Source of the DNA: Actinomycetota bacterium
Lineage (GTDB): Bacteria; Actinomycetota; Actinomycetes; Actinomycetales; Microbacteriaceae
Assembly (NCBI GenBank): GCA_009703445.1
Contig: WLGA01000074.1
Coordinates: 1-5,474 of the forward strand
DNA length: 5,474 nucleotides
Direction of reading: 5' to 3'
Within the stretch, counting starts at the first letter, position 1. Every line of letters begins with the position of its first letter. The notes under the pieces are model-generated. The model was not told the origin of the DNA, searched no databases, and saw only the letters and a list, made by a program, of their open reading frames with translations. Below are positions 1 through 5,474 of this stretch, in pieces. A program made the position numbers and the translations under genes.

Positions 1-660
1 ACCGCAATGCGTCATGCCGACCGCGGCCTCGAAATCGCCGAACTAGCCGTGCGTCACCGCAACAACGGAGTCGTCGGATTCGACATCGCCGGCGCAGAAA
101 AGGGCTTCCTACCAAGCCGCCACAAGATCGCTTTTGACTACCTAGCTTCTGAGCTATTCCCGGTCACCGTTCATGCTGGCGAGGCCGATGGCGTCGAGAG
201 CATCAAGGATGCAATCGTCTCGGGTCGTGCACTGCGTCTGGGCCACGGTGTGCGTATCATCGAGGACATTCTTCTTTCACGCAGCGAAGGCGACGCAGAC
301 TTCGTCGAGCTCGGTGACGTGGCGCGCTGGGTCTATGACCGCGGCATCGTCCTAGAAACCTCACCATCGTCGAACCTTCAGACCGGCGCGATCTCACTGC
401 TCGGTGAGACCATGGCAGATCACCCGTTTGACATCCTCTACGACCTTGGTTTCAAGGTCACCGTCAACACCGACAACCGTCTGATGTCTGGAACCACCCT
501 GACTCGCGAACTAGAACTTCTAGTCGAGACCTTCGACTATGGGCTTGCCGACCTCGAGGTATTCCAGCTCAACGCGGCAGAGGGAGCCTTCCAAGACCTT
601 GAGCAGCGCGAAGAGCTCATGGACATGATCTCGGATGGCTTCGCCGAAGCAGTTGAGTAA
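1..660 (+). CDS. add: Adenosine deaminase, C-terminal part (5' end outside window)
   Basis: The reading frame is open from base 1, so the first methionine (base 7) is internal. About 219 of the usual 340-370 residues are present. The enzyme hydrolyses adenosine or deoxyadenosine to (deoxy)inosine and ammonia in the cytoplasm. Counting from the base-7 Met, visible family motifs are GFDIAGAE (24-31), VHAGE (55-59, zinc-ligand His56 and catalytic Glu59), LGHGVRI (78-84, catalytic His80), TSPSSNLQTG (118-127) and NTDNR (154-158, zinc-ligand Asp156). The N-terminal HxH zinc pair must lie upstream. The Asp that follows the zinc-ligand Asp in animal enzymes (NTDD) is Asn157 here, which is probably normal for actinobacterial members. 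The gene ends in TAA and overlaps the EIIA gene, so it is the upstream member of a plus-strand operon. With the phosphorylase and mutase nearby it fits purine nucleoside salvage. The family call is secure; preference for adenosine over other aminopurines is inferred. Confidence 0.95.
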   Translation, partial: TAMRHADRGLEIAELAVRHRNNGVVGFDIAGAEKGFLPSRHKIAFDYLASELFPVTVHAGEADGVESIKDAIVSGRALRLGHGVRIIEDILLSRSEGDADFVELGDVARWVYDRGIVLETSPSSNLQTGAISLLGETMADHPFDILYDLGFKVTVNTDNRLMSGTTLTRELELLVETFDYGLADLEVFQLNAAEGAFQDLEQREELMDMISDGFAEAVE

Positions 661-1102
661 CTACCCGGCTTTAGCCAAGGCCTTCGCCGACAACTCGATT
701 CGCGTCGGCGCCATTGCCCTCGACCGCGAACATGCAATCGAAATGGCGGGGGAGTTGTTGGTGGCTAGCGGCCGCTCAACCCCCGAATACACCCAGTCGA
801 TGCTCGATGCAGTGGCCGAAAATGGGCCATACATCGTCATCGCGCCGGGCATCGCGCTGGCCCACGGTCGCCCTTCCGAGGCGGTTTTGGAAATCGGCCT
901 CAGTTTGGTTACTTTGGCTGAACCGGTGGTGTTTGGCAGCGAGGCAAATGACCCGGTTCGTTTGGTTCTTGGGCTCTGCGCGACCGATCACAACTCACAC
1001 ATCGACATCATGGCCGAACTGGCGACGGTTCTCGGCGACGCGGAGTCTGTGAACACTGTGTTAAATGCGGTCGATAGCGACCAGATTCGCTTGCTCTTCT
1101 AA
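635..1102 (+). CDS. PTS system EIIA component, fructose/mannitol (ascorbate UlaC-like) type
   Basis: This 155-residue protein has the length of a stand-alone PTS EIIA domain of the mannitol/fructose superfamily. EIIA accepts phosphate from phospho-HPr on a histidine and passes it to EIIB. The active-site segment is at residues 65-80 (GPYIVIAPGIALAHGRP region), with His77 as the expected phosphorylated residue. The GPYIVIAPG form resembles ascorbate-type UlaC proteins. The C-terminal half (DHNSHIDIMAELATVL) is also typical. The ATG at 635 lies inside the adenosine deaminase gene, giving a 26-base overlap. An alternative TTG at 653, seven codons in, would cut the overlap to 8 bases; neither has a strong Shine-Dalgarno, so translation is probably coupled to add. 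The EIIB gene follows after 22 bases. No EIIC is in the window, so the transported substrate cannot be read from the sequence; ascorbate, pentitol, or a nucleoside/pentose-related compound are all possible. Family confidence is high, substrate unknown. Confidence 0.9.
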   Translation: MASPKQLSNYPALAKAFADNSIRVGAIALDREHAIEMAGELLVASGRSTPEYTQSMLDAVAENGPYIVIAPGIALAHGRPSEAVLEIGLSLVTLAEPVVFGSEANDPVRLVLGLCATDHNSHIDIMAELATVLGDAESVNTVLNAVDSDQIRLLF

Positions 1103-1124
1103 TTCGGTGGGTGAGAATAGAACC

Positions 1125-1394
1125 ATGAAGATTATTGCCGTGTGTGGGATGGGCATCGGCACGTCTGTTTTGCTTAAGATGAATGCCGAAAAGGTGCTGC
1201 GTCAATTGGGGATTGATGCAACCGTTGATGCGACCAGCGTTGCTATCGCTCGCGAATCGCGCGATGCCCAGATTATTCTGACCACCCCAGATCTTGTAGA
1301 TCAACTGCAGGGTTTGCCTTCTGAGATTGTGCCGATTGAGCACTTCTTCGACCTCGAAGAAATCACTGCAAAATTGTCAGCATCGCTGCTCTAA
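1125..1394 (+). CDS. PTS system EIIB component (ascorbate UlaB-like / lactose-cellobiose superfamily)
   Basis: An 89-residue protein matching the size of a stand-alone EIIB. It begins with a beta strand and the phosphocysteine loop: MKIIAVCGMGIGTSVLLK, with Cys7 as the expected phosphorylation site. The glycine-rich CGMGIGTS loop is the form seen in ascorbate/galactitol-type EIIB (UlaB, GatB). EIIB takes phosphate from EIIA and gives it to the sugar bound in EIIC at the membrane. The frame stays open upstream to 1065, but the ATG at 1125 is chosen because the protein family starts just before the first strand, it follows the EIIA stop by 22 bases, and a purine-rich GGGTGAGA (1109-1116) sits 8 bases before it as a modest ribosome binding site. 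The last 32 bases overlap the 3' end of the convergent phosphosugar mutase gene. No permease gene follows, so the EIIC must be upstream of add or elsewhere. Confidence 0.9.
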   Translation: MKIIAVCGMGIGTSVLLKMNAEKVLRQLGIDATVDATSVAIARESRDAQIILTTPDLVDQLQGLPSEIVPIEHFFDLEEITAKLSASLL

Positions 1395-3027
1395 GCGCAG
1401 CCAACTTTTCCTTCGCTTCGGCCTGGTTCGATCCAATCGCCTGTAAATAGCATTTGAGCTTTGGCTCGGTTCCCGAAGGCCGAACAATCACGCGGCGACC
1501 ATCTTCCAGGTCAAAACGCACTCCGTCGGTCGGGGCCAGCCCGTTGCCGCCCAGAGCTAGATCTCTAAACGCCGCCTGAGTGCCATCAATCACGGATGGG
1601 GTTTCCTCGCGCAACTGATTCATGAGGTTCGCGATTATCGACAGGTCGGTGACTCGAATCGAAATCTGACCGGTTGCATAGTGCCCAAACAGTGCGCCAA
1701 GGTCATCCAAGCGGTCTGCAATGGTCTTGCCTTGCGACGCCAAGCGGTTGGCTAGGTCGGCGATGATGAGGGCCGCCGAGATCCCGTCCTTGTCGGGGGT
1801 GTGTTCGGCATCAACGCAGTAGCCCAGCGCTTCCTCGAAACCAAAAATCAGGTCTGGCACCTTCGAAATCCACTTGAAGCCGGTCAGGGTTTCGCGGAAT
1901 CCGAACCCGTAGTGCTCGGCGACCTTGCTTAGCGCCGAACTCGACACAATTGAGCAGGCTAAGTTGCCCTTGCGACGGTCGGCAACGGCCCGGCGGGCCA
2001 TTTCGTCGCCCAAGAGCAGGCCAACTTCATCGCCGGTCAGCTGTCTGAAGCCGGTTGGTGAGGATGAATCTTTGATGGCCAGAGCCAGGCGGTCGGCATC
2101 CGGGTCATTTGCCAGGATGAGGTCTGCGTGACGCTCGCGACCCACTTCGAGTGCTAAGTCCATGGCCCCGGGTTCCTCTGGGTTTGGGAATGCCACGGTT
2201 GGGAAGTTTCCGTCTGGCAGCAGCTGTGCAGTCACCGTCTCAGGCTTGGCCAATCCGACCGAGGCAAAAAGTGCATCAACGATGCTCCAGCCAACACCGT
2301 GCATGGCCGTGTAGGCGATGCGAACCTTGTCGCCTTCGATGACCTCGCCGGTCAAGGATGCGGTCTCGGCGACGTATGCCTGGCGAAGTTCATCGCCGAC
2401 CATTTCAAACTTGTCGCTCTTATTGATTTCGTTGAAAGTCTTGCTCTTCGCAACCTCGGCAATGTGGCCAGCAATGATTTGGTCGGTCGGCGAGATGATC
2501 TGTGACCCGCCGTTGCTGCCACCCAGGTAAACCTTGTAGCCGTTGTCTCGGGGTGGGTTGTGTGATGCGGTGACCATGATGGCCGCCGAAGTGTTGAGGT
2601 GCTTACCGGCGAAAGCCAGAACCGGTGTCGGCACCACGCCATCAAACAGATAGGCACGGATGCCGGCTCCGGCCAAAATCTGTGCCGAGTCTCGCGCGAA
2701 AACTGCGCTGTTGATGCGCCCGTCGAAACCGATGACCACGCTTGGCGGTTCTACATCCGAGTTGAATTCTGGCTGGGTGAGCAGAAACTTCGCGATTCCG
2801 GCGGCCGCCTGGGCCACCAAGACTCGGTTCATTCGGTTGGAACCAGCGCCAAGCTCGCCACGCAATCCAGCGGTGCCAAACTCAAGGCGGCCATCAAAGC
2901 GCGAACTGAGCGCTGCAACATCGCGTTTGTCGATTAGTTCTTCGAGCTCCGCGCGCGTCTCAAGGTCTGGGTCTTGATCGGCCCAGGCGCTGGCTGCCGC
3001 AATCAGATCGGCGAGGTTGTTGCTCAT
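1363..3027 (-). CDS. pmmB: Phosphosugar mutase, PGM2-type (phosphoglucomutase / phosphopentomutase / phosphomannomutase family)
   Basis: A 554-residue alpha-D-phosphohexomutase that moves a phosphate between the C1 and terminal carbon of a sugar. All four active-site elements are present: FGTAGLRG (50-57) and TASHNPPRDNGYK (153-165) with phosphoserine Ser155; DPDADR (308-313) giving the Mg ligands Asp308, Asp310 and Asp312; the sugar-recognition loop GFEEALGY (396-403); and RPSGTEPK (516-523) for the phosphate. The GFEEALGY loop and roughly 550-residue length are those of the PGM2 branch, whose characterised members include phosphopentomutases, rather than short PMM/PGM enzymes. Its ATG overlaps the phosphorylase stop as ATGA, so the two are almost certainly translated together. 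A GGAG at 3042-3045 lies too far from the ATG to be a good ribosome site. The partner produces ribose-1-phosphate, so conversion to ribose-5-phosphate is the most likely job; glucose or mannose phosphates remain possible. The symbol follows mycobacterial usage for the gene next to deoD. Confidence 0.93.
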   Translation of the reverse strand: MSNNLADLIAAASAWADQDPDLETRAELEELIDKRDVAALSSRFDGRLEFGTAGLRGELGAGSNRMNRVLVAQAAAGIAKFLLTQPEFNSDVEPPSVVIGFDGRINSAVFARDSAQILAGAGIRAYLFDGVVPTPVLAFAGKHLNTSAAIMVTASHNPPRDNGYKVYLGGSNGGSQIISPTDQIIAGHIAEVAKSKTFNEINKSDKFEMVGDELRQAYVAETASLTGEVIEGDKVRIAYTAMHGVGWSIVDALFASVGLAKPETVTAQLLPDGNFPTVAFPNPEEPGAMDLALEVGRERHADLILANDPDADRLALAIKDSSSPTGFRQLTGDEVGLLLGDEMARRAVADRRKGNLACSIVSSSALSKVAEHYGFGFRETLTGFKWISKVPDLIFGFEEALGYCVDAEHTPDKDGISAALIIADLANRLASQGKTIADRLDDLGALFGHYATGQISIRVTDLSIIANLMNQLREETPSVIDGTQAAFRDLALGGNGLAPTDGVRFDLEDGRRVIVRPSGTEPKLKCYLQAIGSNQAEAKEKLAALRAAMLTILQ

Positions 3028-3821
3028 AGCTTTGAAACGATCTCCGCCAATAGGCCGCTGATGCGCACTTCGGCATCCTTGCCGGCTTGGATAACTTCTT
3101 CGTGGCTCAGCGGCGTCTTCTGAATTCCAGCAGCGAGGTTGGTAATCAGTGAAAGACCGAGAATTTCCATGCCGGCCTCGCGGGCGGCGATGGCCTCGAG
3201 TGCGGTTGACATGCCCACGATGTGACCACCGATGTGCTTTGCCATCTGAACTTCGGCCGGGGTCTCATAGTGCGGGCCGCGGAACTGGCAGTAGACACCT
3301 TCGTCTAGGGAAGCGTCGACTGTGCGGGCGATGGCGCGCAGTCGGCTTGAGTACAGGTCAGTTAGGTCAACGAACTTAGCGCCCTCGAGTGGGCTGTCGG
3401 CGGTGAGGTTGATGTGGTCGCTGATTAGCACCGGGGTGCCAGGCTTCCAGGTTTCCTTGATGCCACCGGCACCGTTGGTGAGAATCATGATTTTTGCACC
3501 CGTCGCAGCCGCGGTGCGAACTCCGTGGGCGACCTGGCGAACGCCGTGACCCTCGTAATAGTGGCTTCGAGCCCCGAGGATCAACGCATACTTGCCACTT
3601 GGCAACTTGACTGAACGGATGGTGGCCACGTGACCGTGCACGGCGGGAGGCAGGAATCCAGGAATTTGCGTGGCATCGATTGTGGCCACGGTTTCACCGA
3701 TGAGGTCTGCTGCCTTGGCCCATCCAGAGCCTAGAGTTAGCGCAATATCGTGATTTTGGATGCCGCTAAGTTCGGCTATTTTTGCTGCGGCTTCGCTGGC
3801 TAGGTCAAACGGATTTGTCAT
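3024..3821 (-). CDS. punA: Purine nucleoside phosphorylase, trimeric class
   Basis: A 265-residue cytoplasmic enzyme, full length for the trimeric (NP-I, mammalian-like) family. It cleaves inosine, guanosine and their deoxy forms with phosphate to the free base and (deoxy)ribose-1-phosphate. Motifs in order: LGSGW (30-34, phosphate-binding Ser32), VHGH (61-64), GARSHYYEG (83-91, Arg85 and His87), TNGAGG (115-120), GPHYETPAE (182-190, with Tyr185 and Glu186 in the purine site), VGMSTALE (202-209, Met204) and SLITN (224-228). Asn228 at the position equivalent to human Asn243 points to 6-oxopurines rather than methylthioadenosine. The ATG at 3821 is chosen because it leaves a family-typical N-terminus and has a -10-like TAGACT six bases upstream, suggesting a leaderless transcript. 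The stop overlaps the mutase start (ATGA), forming a two-gene operon. It is divergent from lpdA. In Mycobacterium the orthologue is annotated deoD, although hexameric DeoD is a different subclass. Confidence 0.95.
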   Translation of the reverse strand: MTNPFDLASEAAAKIAELSGIQNHDIALTLGSGWAKAADLIGETVATIDATQIPGFLPPAVHGHVATIRSVKLPSGKYALILGARSHYYEGHGVRQVAHGVRTAAATGAKIMILTNGAGGIKETWKPGTPVLISDHINLTADSPLEGAKFVDLTDLYSSRLRAIARTVDASLDEGVYCQFRGPHYETPAEVQMAKHIGGHIVGMSTALEAIAAREAGMEILGLSLITNLAAGIQKTPLSHEEVIQAGKDAEVRISGLLAEIVSKL

Positions 3822-3827
3822 GGTTCG

Positions 3828-3833
3828 AGTCTA
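3828..3833 (-). promoter_or_regulatory. Putative -10 box for the phosphorylase-mutase operon (leaderless)
   Basis: Read on the minus strand, TAGACT (fits the actinobacterial TANNNT -10 pattern) is followed by six bases, CGAACC, and then the phosphorylase ATG. This spacing would place transcription start at the A of the ATG, as in leaderless actinobacterial mRNAs. There is no Shine-Dalgarno-like sequence between the box and the start, which agrees. A -35 box is not convincing: at 16-18 bases upstream the sequence is CACC-rich rather than TTGACA. The element lies in the 31-base gap shared with the divergent lpdA gene. This is a reading of spacing and sequence only. Confidence 0.4.
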
Positions 3834-3852
3834 CGACTGGCAGAATAAAAGG

Positions 3853-5271
3853 GTGAGCACAGACAAGACTAAGAAGCACCACATTGTTATCATCGGCGGC
3901 GGCCCTGGCGGATACGAGGCAGCACTTGCCGGAATCCAGCTCGGCGCAGACGTAACCCTGATCGAAAGAAATGGAATCGGTGGCGCTGCGGTGCTTACCG
4001 ACGTGGTGCCATCCAAGACTTTGATTGCAACGGCCGAGGCCGCACAGCGCGTAGCTCACGCAACCACACTCGGTGTGAAATTCTCATTTGCCGGTCAGTC
4101 GGTCAAGCCGAAGATCGAAATCGATTTGGCCCAGGTCAACCGACGTTTGCTTGACCTAGCTGAAGAGTCATCTTCAGACATGCTCGAGACCCTGATCAAG
4201 GAGGGCGTTCGCGTCATCCATGGTTCGGGCAAGCTTGACGGCAACCACCACGTGATTGCCACTCCAGCCGATGGCGGCAAGCCAGAGCGCATGGAGGCCA
4301 AGACCATCATCATCGCCGTTGGTGCACACCCTCGACAGCTTCCAGACGCAAAGCCGGATGGCGACCGCATCCTCACCTGGACCCAGCTTTATAACTTGGA
4401 TGAACTGCCAGAGCACATGATTGTCGTCGGTTCCGGTGTCACCGGTGCCGAGTTCGCTTCGGCCTATCGTGGCCTCGGCAGCGAGGTTTCACTGATTTCC
4501 AGCCGTGACAAGGTGTTGCCTGGCAACGACCAGGATGCCGCCGATCTAATCGAGCGCGTTTTCCGCGGCAACGGCATCAACATTCACTCGAACACCCGCG
4601 CCGACAAGGTGGTCAACACCGGTTCTGGCGTCGAGGTAACTCTTGCCGACGGAACCGTGATCAAGGGCTCGCACTGTCTGATGGCGGTTGGCGCCATCCC
4701 GAACACCGAAGGCCTAGGCCTTGAAGAGGCAGGCGTCATTTTGACCGAGTCTGGCCACGTGCAGGTTAACAAGGTTGCTCGAACTTCTCGCGCCAACGTT
4801 TACGCTGTCGGCGACTGCACCACCTTCTTGCCTCTCGCCTCGGTTAGCGCCATGCAGGGCCGCACCGCCGTCTTCCACACCATGGGTGACGTTGCAGTGC
4901 CAACCGAACTTCGCAACGTTGCCTCGAACGTCTTCACCTCCCCTGAGATCGCATCAGTCGGTTGGATGGAGAAAGACATCAAGGATGGCAAGGTCAACGG
5001 CTTCGTCGAAATGATTGACCTAACCACCAACCCTCGCGCCAAGATGCAGGGCCTCACCGAGGGTTTCATCAAGTTGATCTGTTCTACCGGTGGTACCGTC
5101 ATCGGTGGTGTGGTTGCTGCGCCTCGCGCGTCAGACCTGATCTATTCGATCGCCATCGCAATCGAAAACCGATTGACCGTGGATGAATTGGCCGGCACCT
5201 TCACCGTCTACCCATCGCTTTCGGGTTCAATCAGCGATGCAGCTCGTGCACTGCACAGTCCGCTTAACTAA
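3853..5271 (+). CDS. lpdA: LpdA-type NAD(P)H dehydrogenase (quinone), flavoprotein disulfide reductase family without redox disulfide
   Basis: A 472-residue FAD protein with the two-dinucleotide-fold plan of dihydrolipoamide dehydrogenase: FAD motif GGGPGGYEA (15-23), NAD(P) motif VVGSGVTGAEF (191-201), second FAD motif YAVGDCT (317-323) and a C-terminal dimer domain. The redox CxxxxC of true reductases is absent: after GIGG (41-44) come AAVLTDVVPSK, so both cysteine positions are Ala46 and Val51. The C-terminal catalytic His-Glu (HPTLSE) is YPSLSG (453-458). It therefore cannot be a lipoamide E3. It resembles mycobacterial LpdA (Rv3303c), reported as a quinone reductase. The GTG at 3853 is preferred because it puts the Rossmann strand about ten residues in. 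In-frame ATGs at 3820 and 3760 would meet or enter the phosphorylase gene. CAGAAT at 3841-3846 is a weak -10 candidate at leaderless spacing. A terminator follows 21 bases after the stop. The physiological electron acceptor is inferred from the family. Confidence 0.9.
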   Translation: MSTDKTKKHHIVIIGGGPGGYEAALAGIQLGADVTLIERNGIGGAAVLTDVVPSKTLIATAEAAQRVAHATTLGVKFSFAGQSVKPKIEIDLAQVNRRLLDLAEESSSDMLETLIKEGVRVIHGSGKLDGNHHVIATPADGGKPERMEAKTIIIAVGAHPRQLPDAKPDGDRILTWTQLYNLDELPEHMIVVGSGVTGAEFASAYRGLGSEVSLISSRDKVLPGNDQDAADLIERVFRGNGINIHSNTRADKVVNTGSGVEVTLADGTVIKGSHCLMAVGAIPNTEGLGLEEAGVILTESGHVQVNKVARTSRANVYAVGDCTTFLPLASVSAMQGRTAVFHTMGDVAVPTELRNVASNVFTSPEIASVGWMEKDIKDGKVNGFVEMIDLTTNPRAKMQGLTEGFIKLICSTGGTVIGGVVAAPRASDLIYSIAIAIENRLTVDELAGTFTVYPSLSGSISDAARALHSPLN

Positions 5272-5292
5272 TCTTTAGCGTTCAGGCAAAGA

Positions 5293-5320
5293 AAATGGCC
5301 TCCCTGCTGGGAGGCCATTT
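5293..5320. terminator. Bidirectional intrinsic terminator between convergent genes
   Basis: A perfect 12-bp stem (AAATGGCCTCCC with GGGAGGCCATTT) closes a TGCT loop. Read on the minus strand the stem runs into TTTTCTTT, a good U-tract for the carboxylase gene ending at 5339. Read on the plus strand the T run is only the ATTT within the stem followed by CGC, so termination of lpdA may be weaker. The placement exactly between two converging stop codons supports a shared terminator. Confidence 0.88.
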
Positions 5321-5338
5321 CGCATAAATAGGGGAGTC

Positions 5339-5474
5339 TTACTCCAGTTCGAGCAACACGGTTCCGGCAGGAACGGTTTCGCCAACCACAGCGGAGATTG
5401 ACTTGATGGTTCCGGCCTTGTGAGCATTCATCGGCTGTTCCATCTTCATGGCTTCGAGCACGATTACTAGATCA
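5339..5474 (-). CDS. accA3: Biotin-dependent acyl-CoA carboxylase alpha chain, C-terminal BCCP end (5' part outside window)
   Basis: The last 44 residues and TAA stop of a biotin carboxyl carrier domain are visible on the minus strand; the first base (5474) belongs to a codon cut by the window edge. The fragment contains LEAMKMEQP, and the lysine between the two methionines (codon 5444-5446) is the biotinylation site. It ends with the final hammerhead-fold strands (GETVPAGTVLLELE). The EQPMNAH continuation after the biotinyl lysine closely resembles the fused biotin carboxylase-BCCP alpha subunits of actinobacterial acetyl/propionyl-CoA carboxylases (AccA3/BccA), which carboxylate acyl-CoAs for fatty acid synthesis with a separate AccD subunit. 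A stand-alone AccB, pyruvate carboxylase or another biotin carboxylase cannot be fully excluded because only the carrier end is in view. It converges on lpdA across the stem-loop at 5293-5320, whose minus-strand U-tract fits its termination. Confidence 0.85.
   Translation of the reverse strand, partial: DLVIVLEAMKMEQPMNAHKAGTIKSISAVVGETVPAGTVLLELE

Noticed and set aside
1065..1124. Upstream extension of the EIIB frame to an ATG at 1065
   Set aside because: It would lie within the EIIA coding sequence and add 20 residues before the conserved first beta strand; the ATG at 1125 has a plausible ribosome binding site.
2599..2937. Open frames antisense to the mutase (also 2352-2657 in another frame) and to lpdA (4095-4376, 4800-5102)
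   Set aside because: They lie wholly inside strongly conserved genes, encode Arg/Ser/Pro-rich low-quality sequence with no recognisable motifs, and are expected by-products of codon bias.
3024..3821. Methylthioadenosine phosphorylase
   Set aside because: The purine-site Asn228 with Glu186 and the GPHYETPAE and VGMST motifs fit the 6-oxopurine-specific trimeric phosphorylases.
3760..3852. In-frame upstream extension of lpdA to the ATG at 3760 or at 3820
   Set aside because: The extension reads antisense to the phosphorylase N-terminus, and its residues do not look like family sequence; the GTG at 3853 places the FAD-binding strand at the usual distance.
4160..4177. Inverted repeat CTGAAGA-gtca-TCTTCAG inside lpdA
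   Set aside because: Only a 7-bp stem, inside a well-conserved coding region, with no T run after it; most likely chance.
3853..5271. Dihydrolipoamide dehydrogenase (E3) of pyruvate dehydrogenase
   Set aside because: The redox cysteines and the C-terminal His-Glu pair are missing, and there are no E1 or E2 genes nearby.
1..5474. Mobile element, phage, defence system or CRISPR array
   Set aside because: No transposase or integrase motif, no direct-repeat array, no long inverted repeats; the window is almost fully occupied by metabolic genes.

Overview
The window looks like a piece of an actinobacterial chromosome, most likely from the Microbacteriaceae or a relative with a moderate-GC genome. 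The evidence is the gene content, the tight packing with overlapping genes, non-ATG and probably leaderless starts, and the style of several proteins: a mycobacterial LpdA-like flavoprotein, a trimeric purine nucleoside phosphorylase paired with a PGM2-type phosphosugar mutase, and a BCCP end with the EAMKMEQP motif. The family-level placement is inference. Base composition was judged by eye and not counted.

Layout. From 1 to 1394 a plus-strand operon holds the C-terminal part of adenosine deaminase (5' end outside the window), a PTS EIIA protein overlapping it by about 26 bases, and a small PTS EIIB protein 22 bases further on. From 1363 to 3821 a minus-strand pair reads purine nucleoside phosphorylase then phosphosugar mutase, joined by an ATGA stop/start overlap. 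The mutase 3' end runs 32 bases into the EIIB gene from the other strand. From 3853 to 5271 a plus-strand gene, divergent from the phosphorylase across only 31 bases, encodes an LpdA-type NAD(P)H dehydrogenase without the redox disulfide. A 12-bp perfect stem-loop at 5293-5320 is a probable bidirectional terminator. It separates lpdA from the convergent end of a biotin-dependent acyl-CoA carboxylase alpha chain (5339 to window end, minus strand, 5' end outside).

How the genes work together. Adenosine deaminase makes inosine from adenosine. The phosphorylase splits inosine to hypoxanthine and ribose-1-phosphate. A PGM2-type mutase can convert ribose-1-phosphate to ribose-5-phosphate, feeding the pentose phosphate pathway. 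The window therefore encodes a continuous nucleoside-salvage route. The two PTS proteins are wired into the deaminase operon, which raises the possibility that this ascorbate/galactitol-like PTS carries or senses a nucleoside- or pentose-related substrate. No EIIC permease is in the window. From memory, lpdA, deoD, pmmB, add and accA3 also lie in the same general chromosomal region in Mycobacterium tuberculosis, so most of this neighbourhood appears to be ancestral to Actinobacteria and the PTS genes are the distinctive part. I found no mobile element, CRISPR array, tRNA or rRNA.
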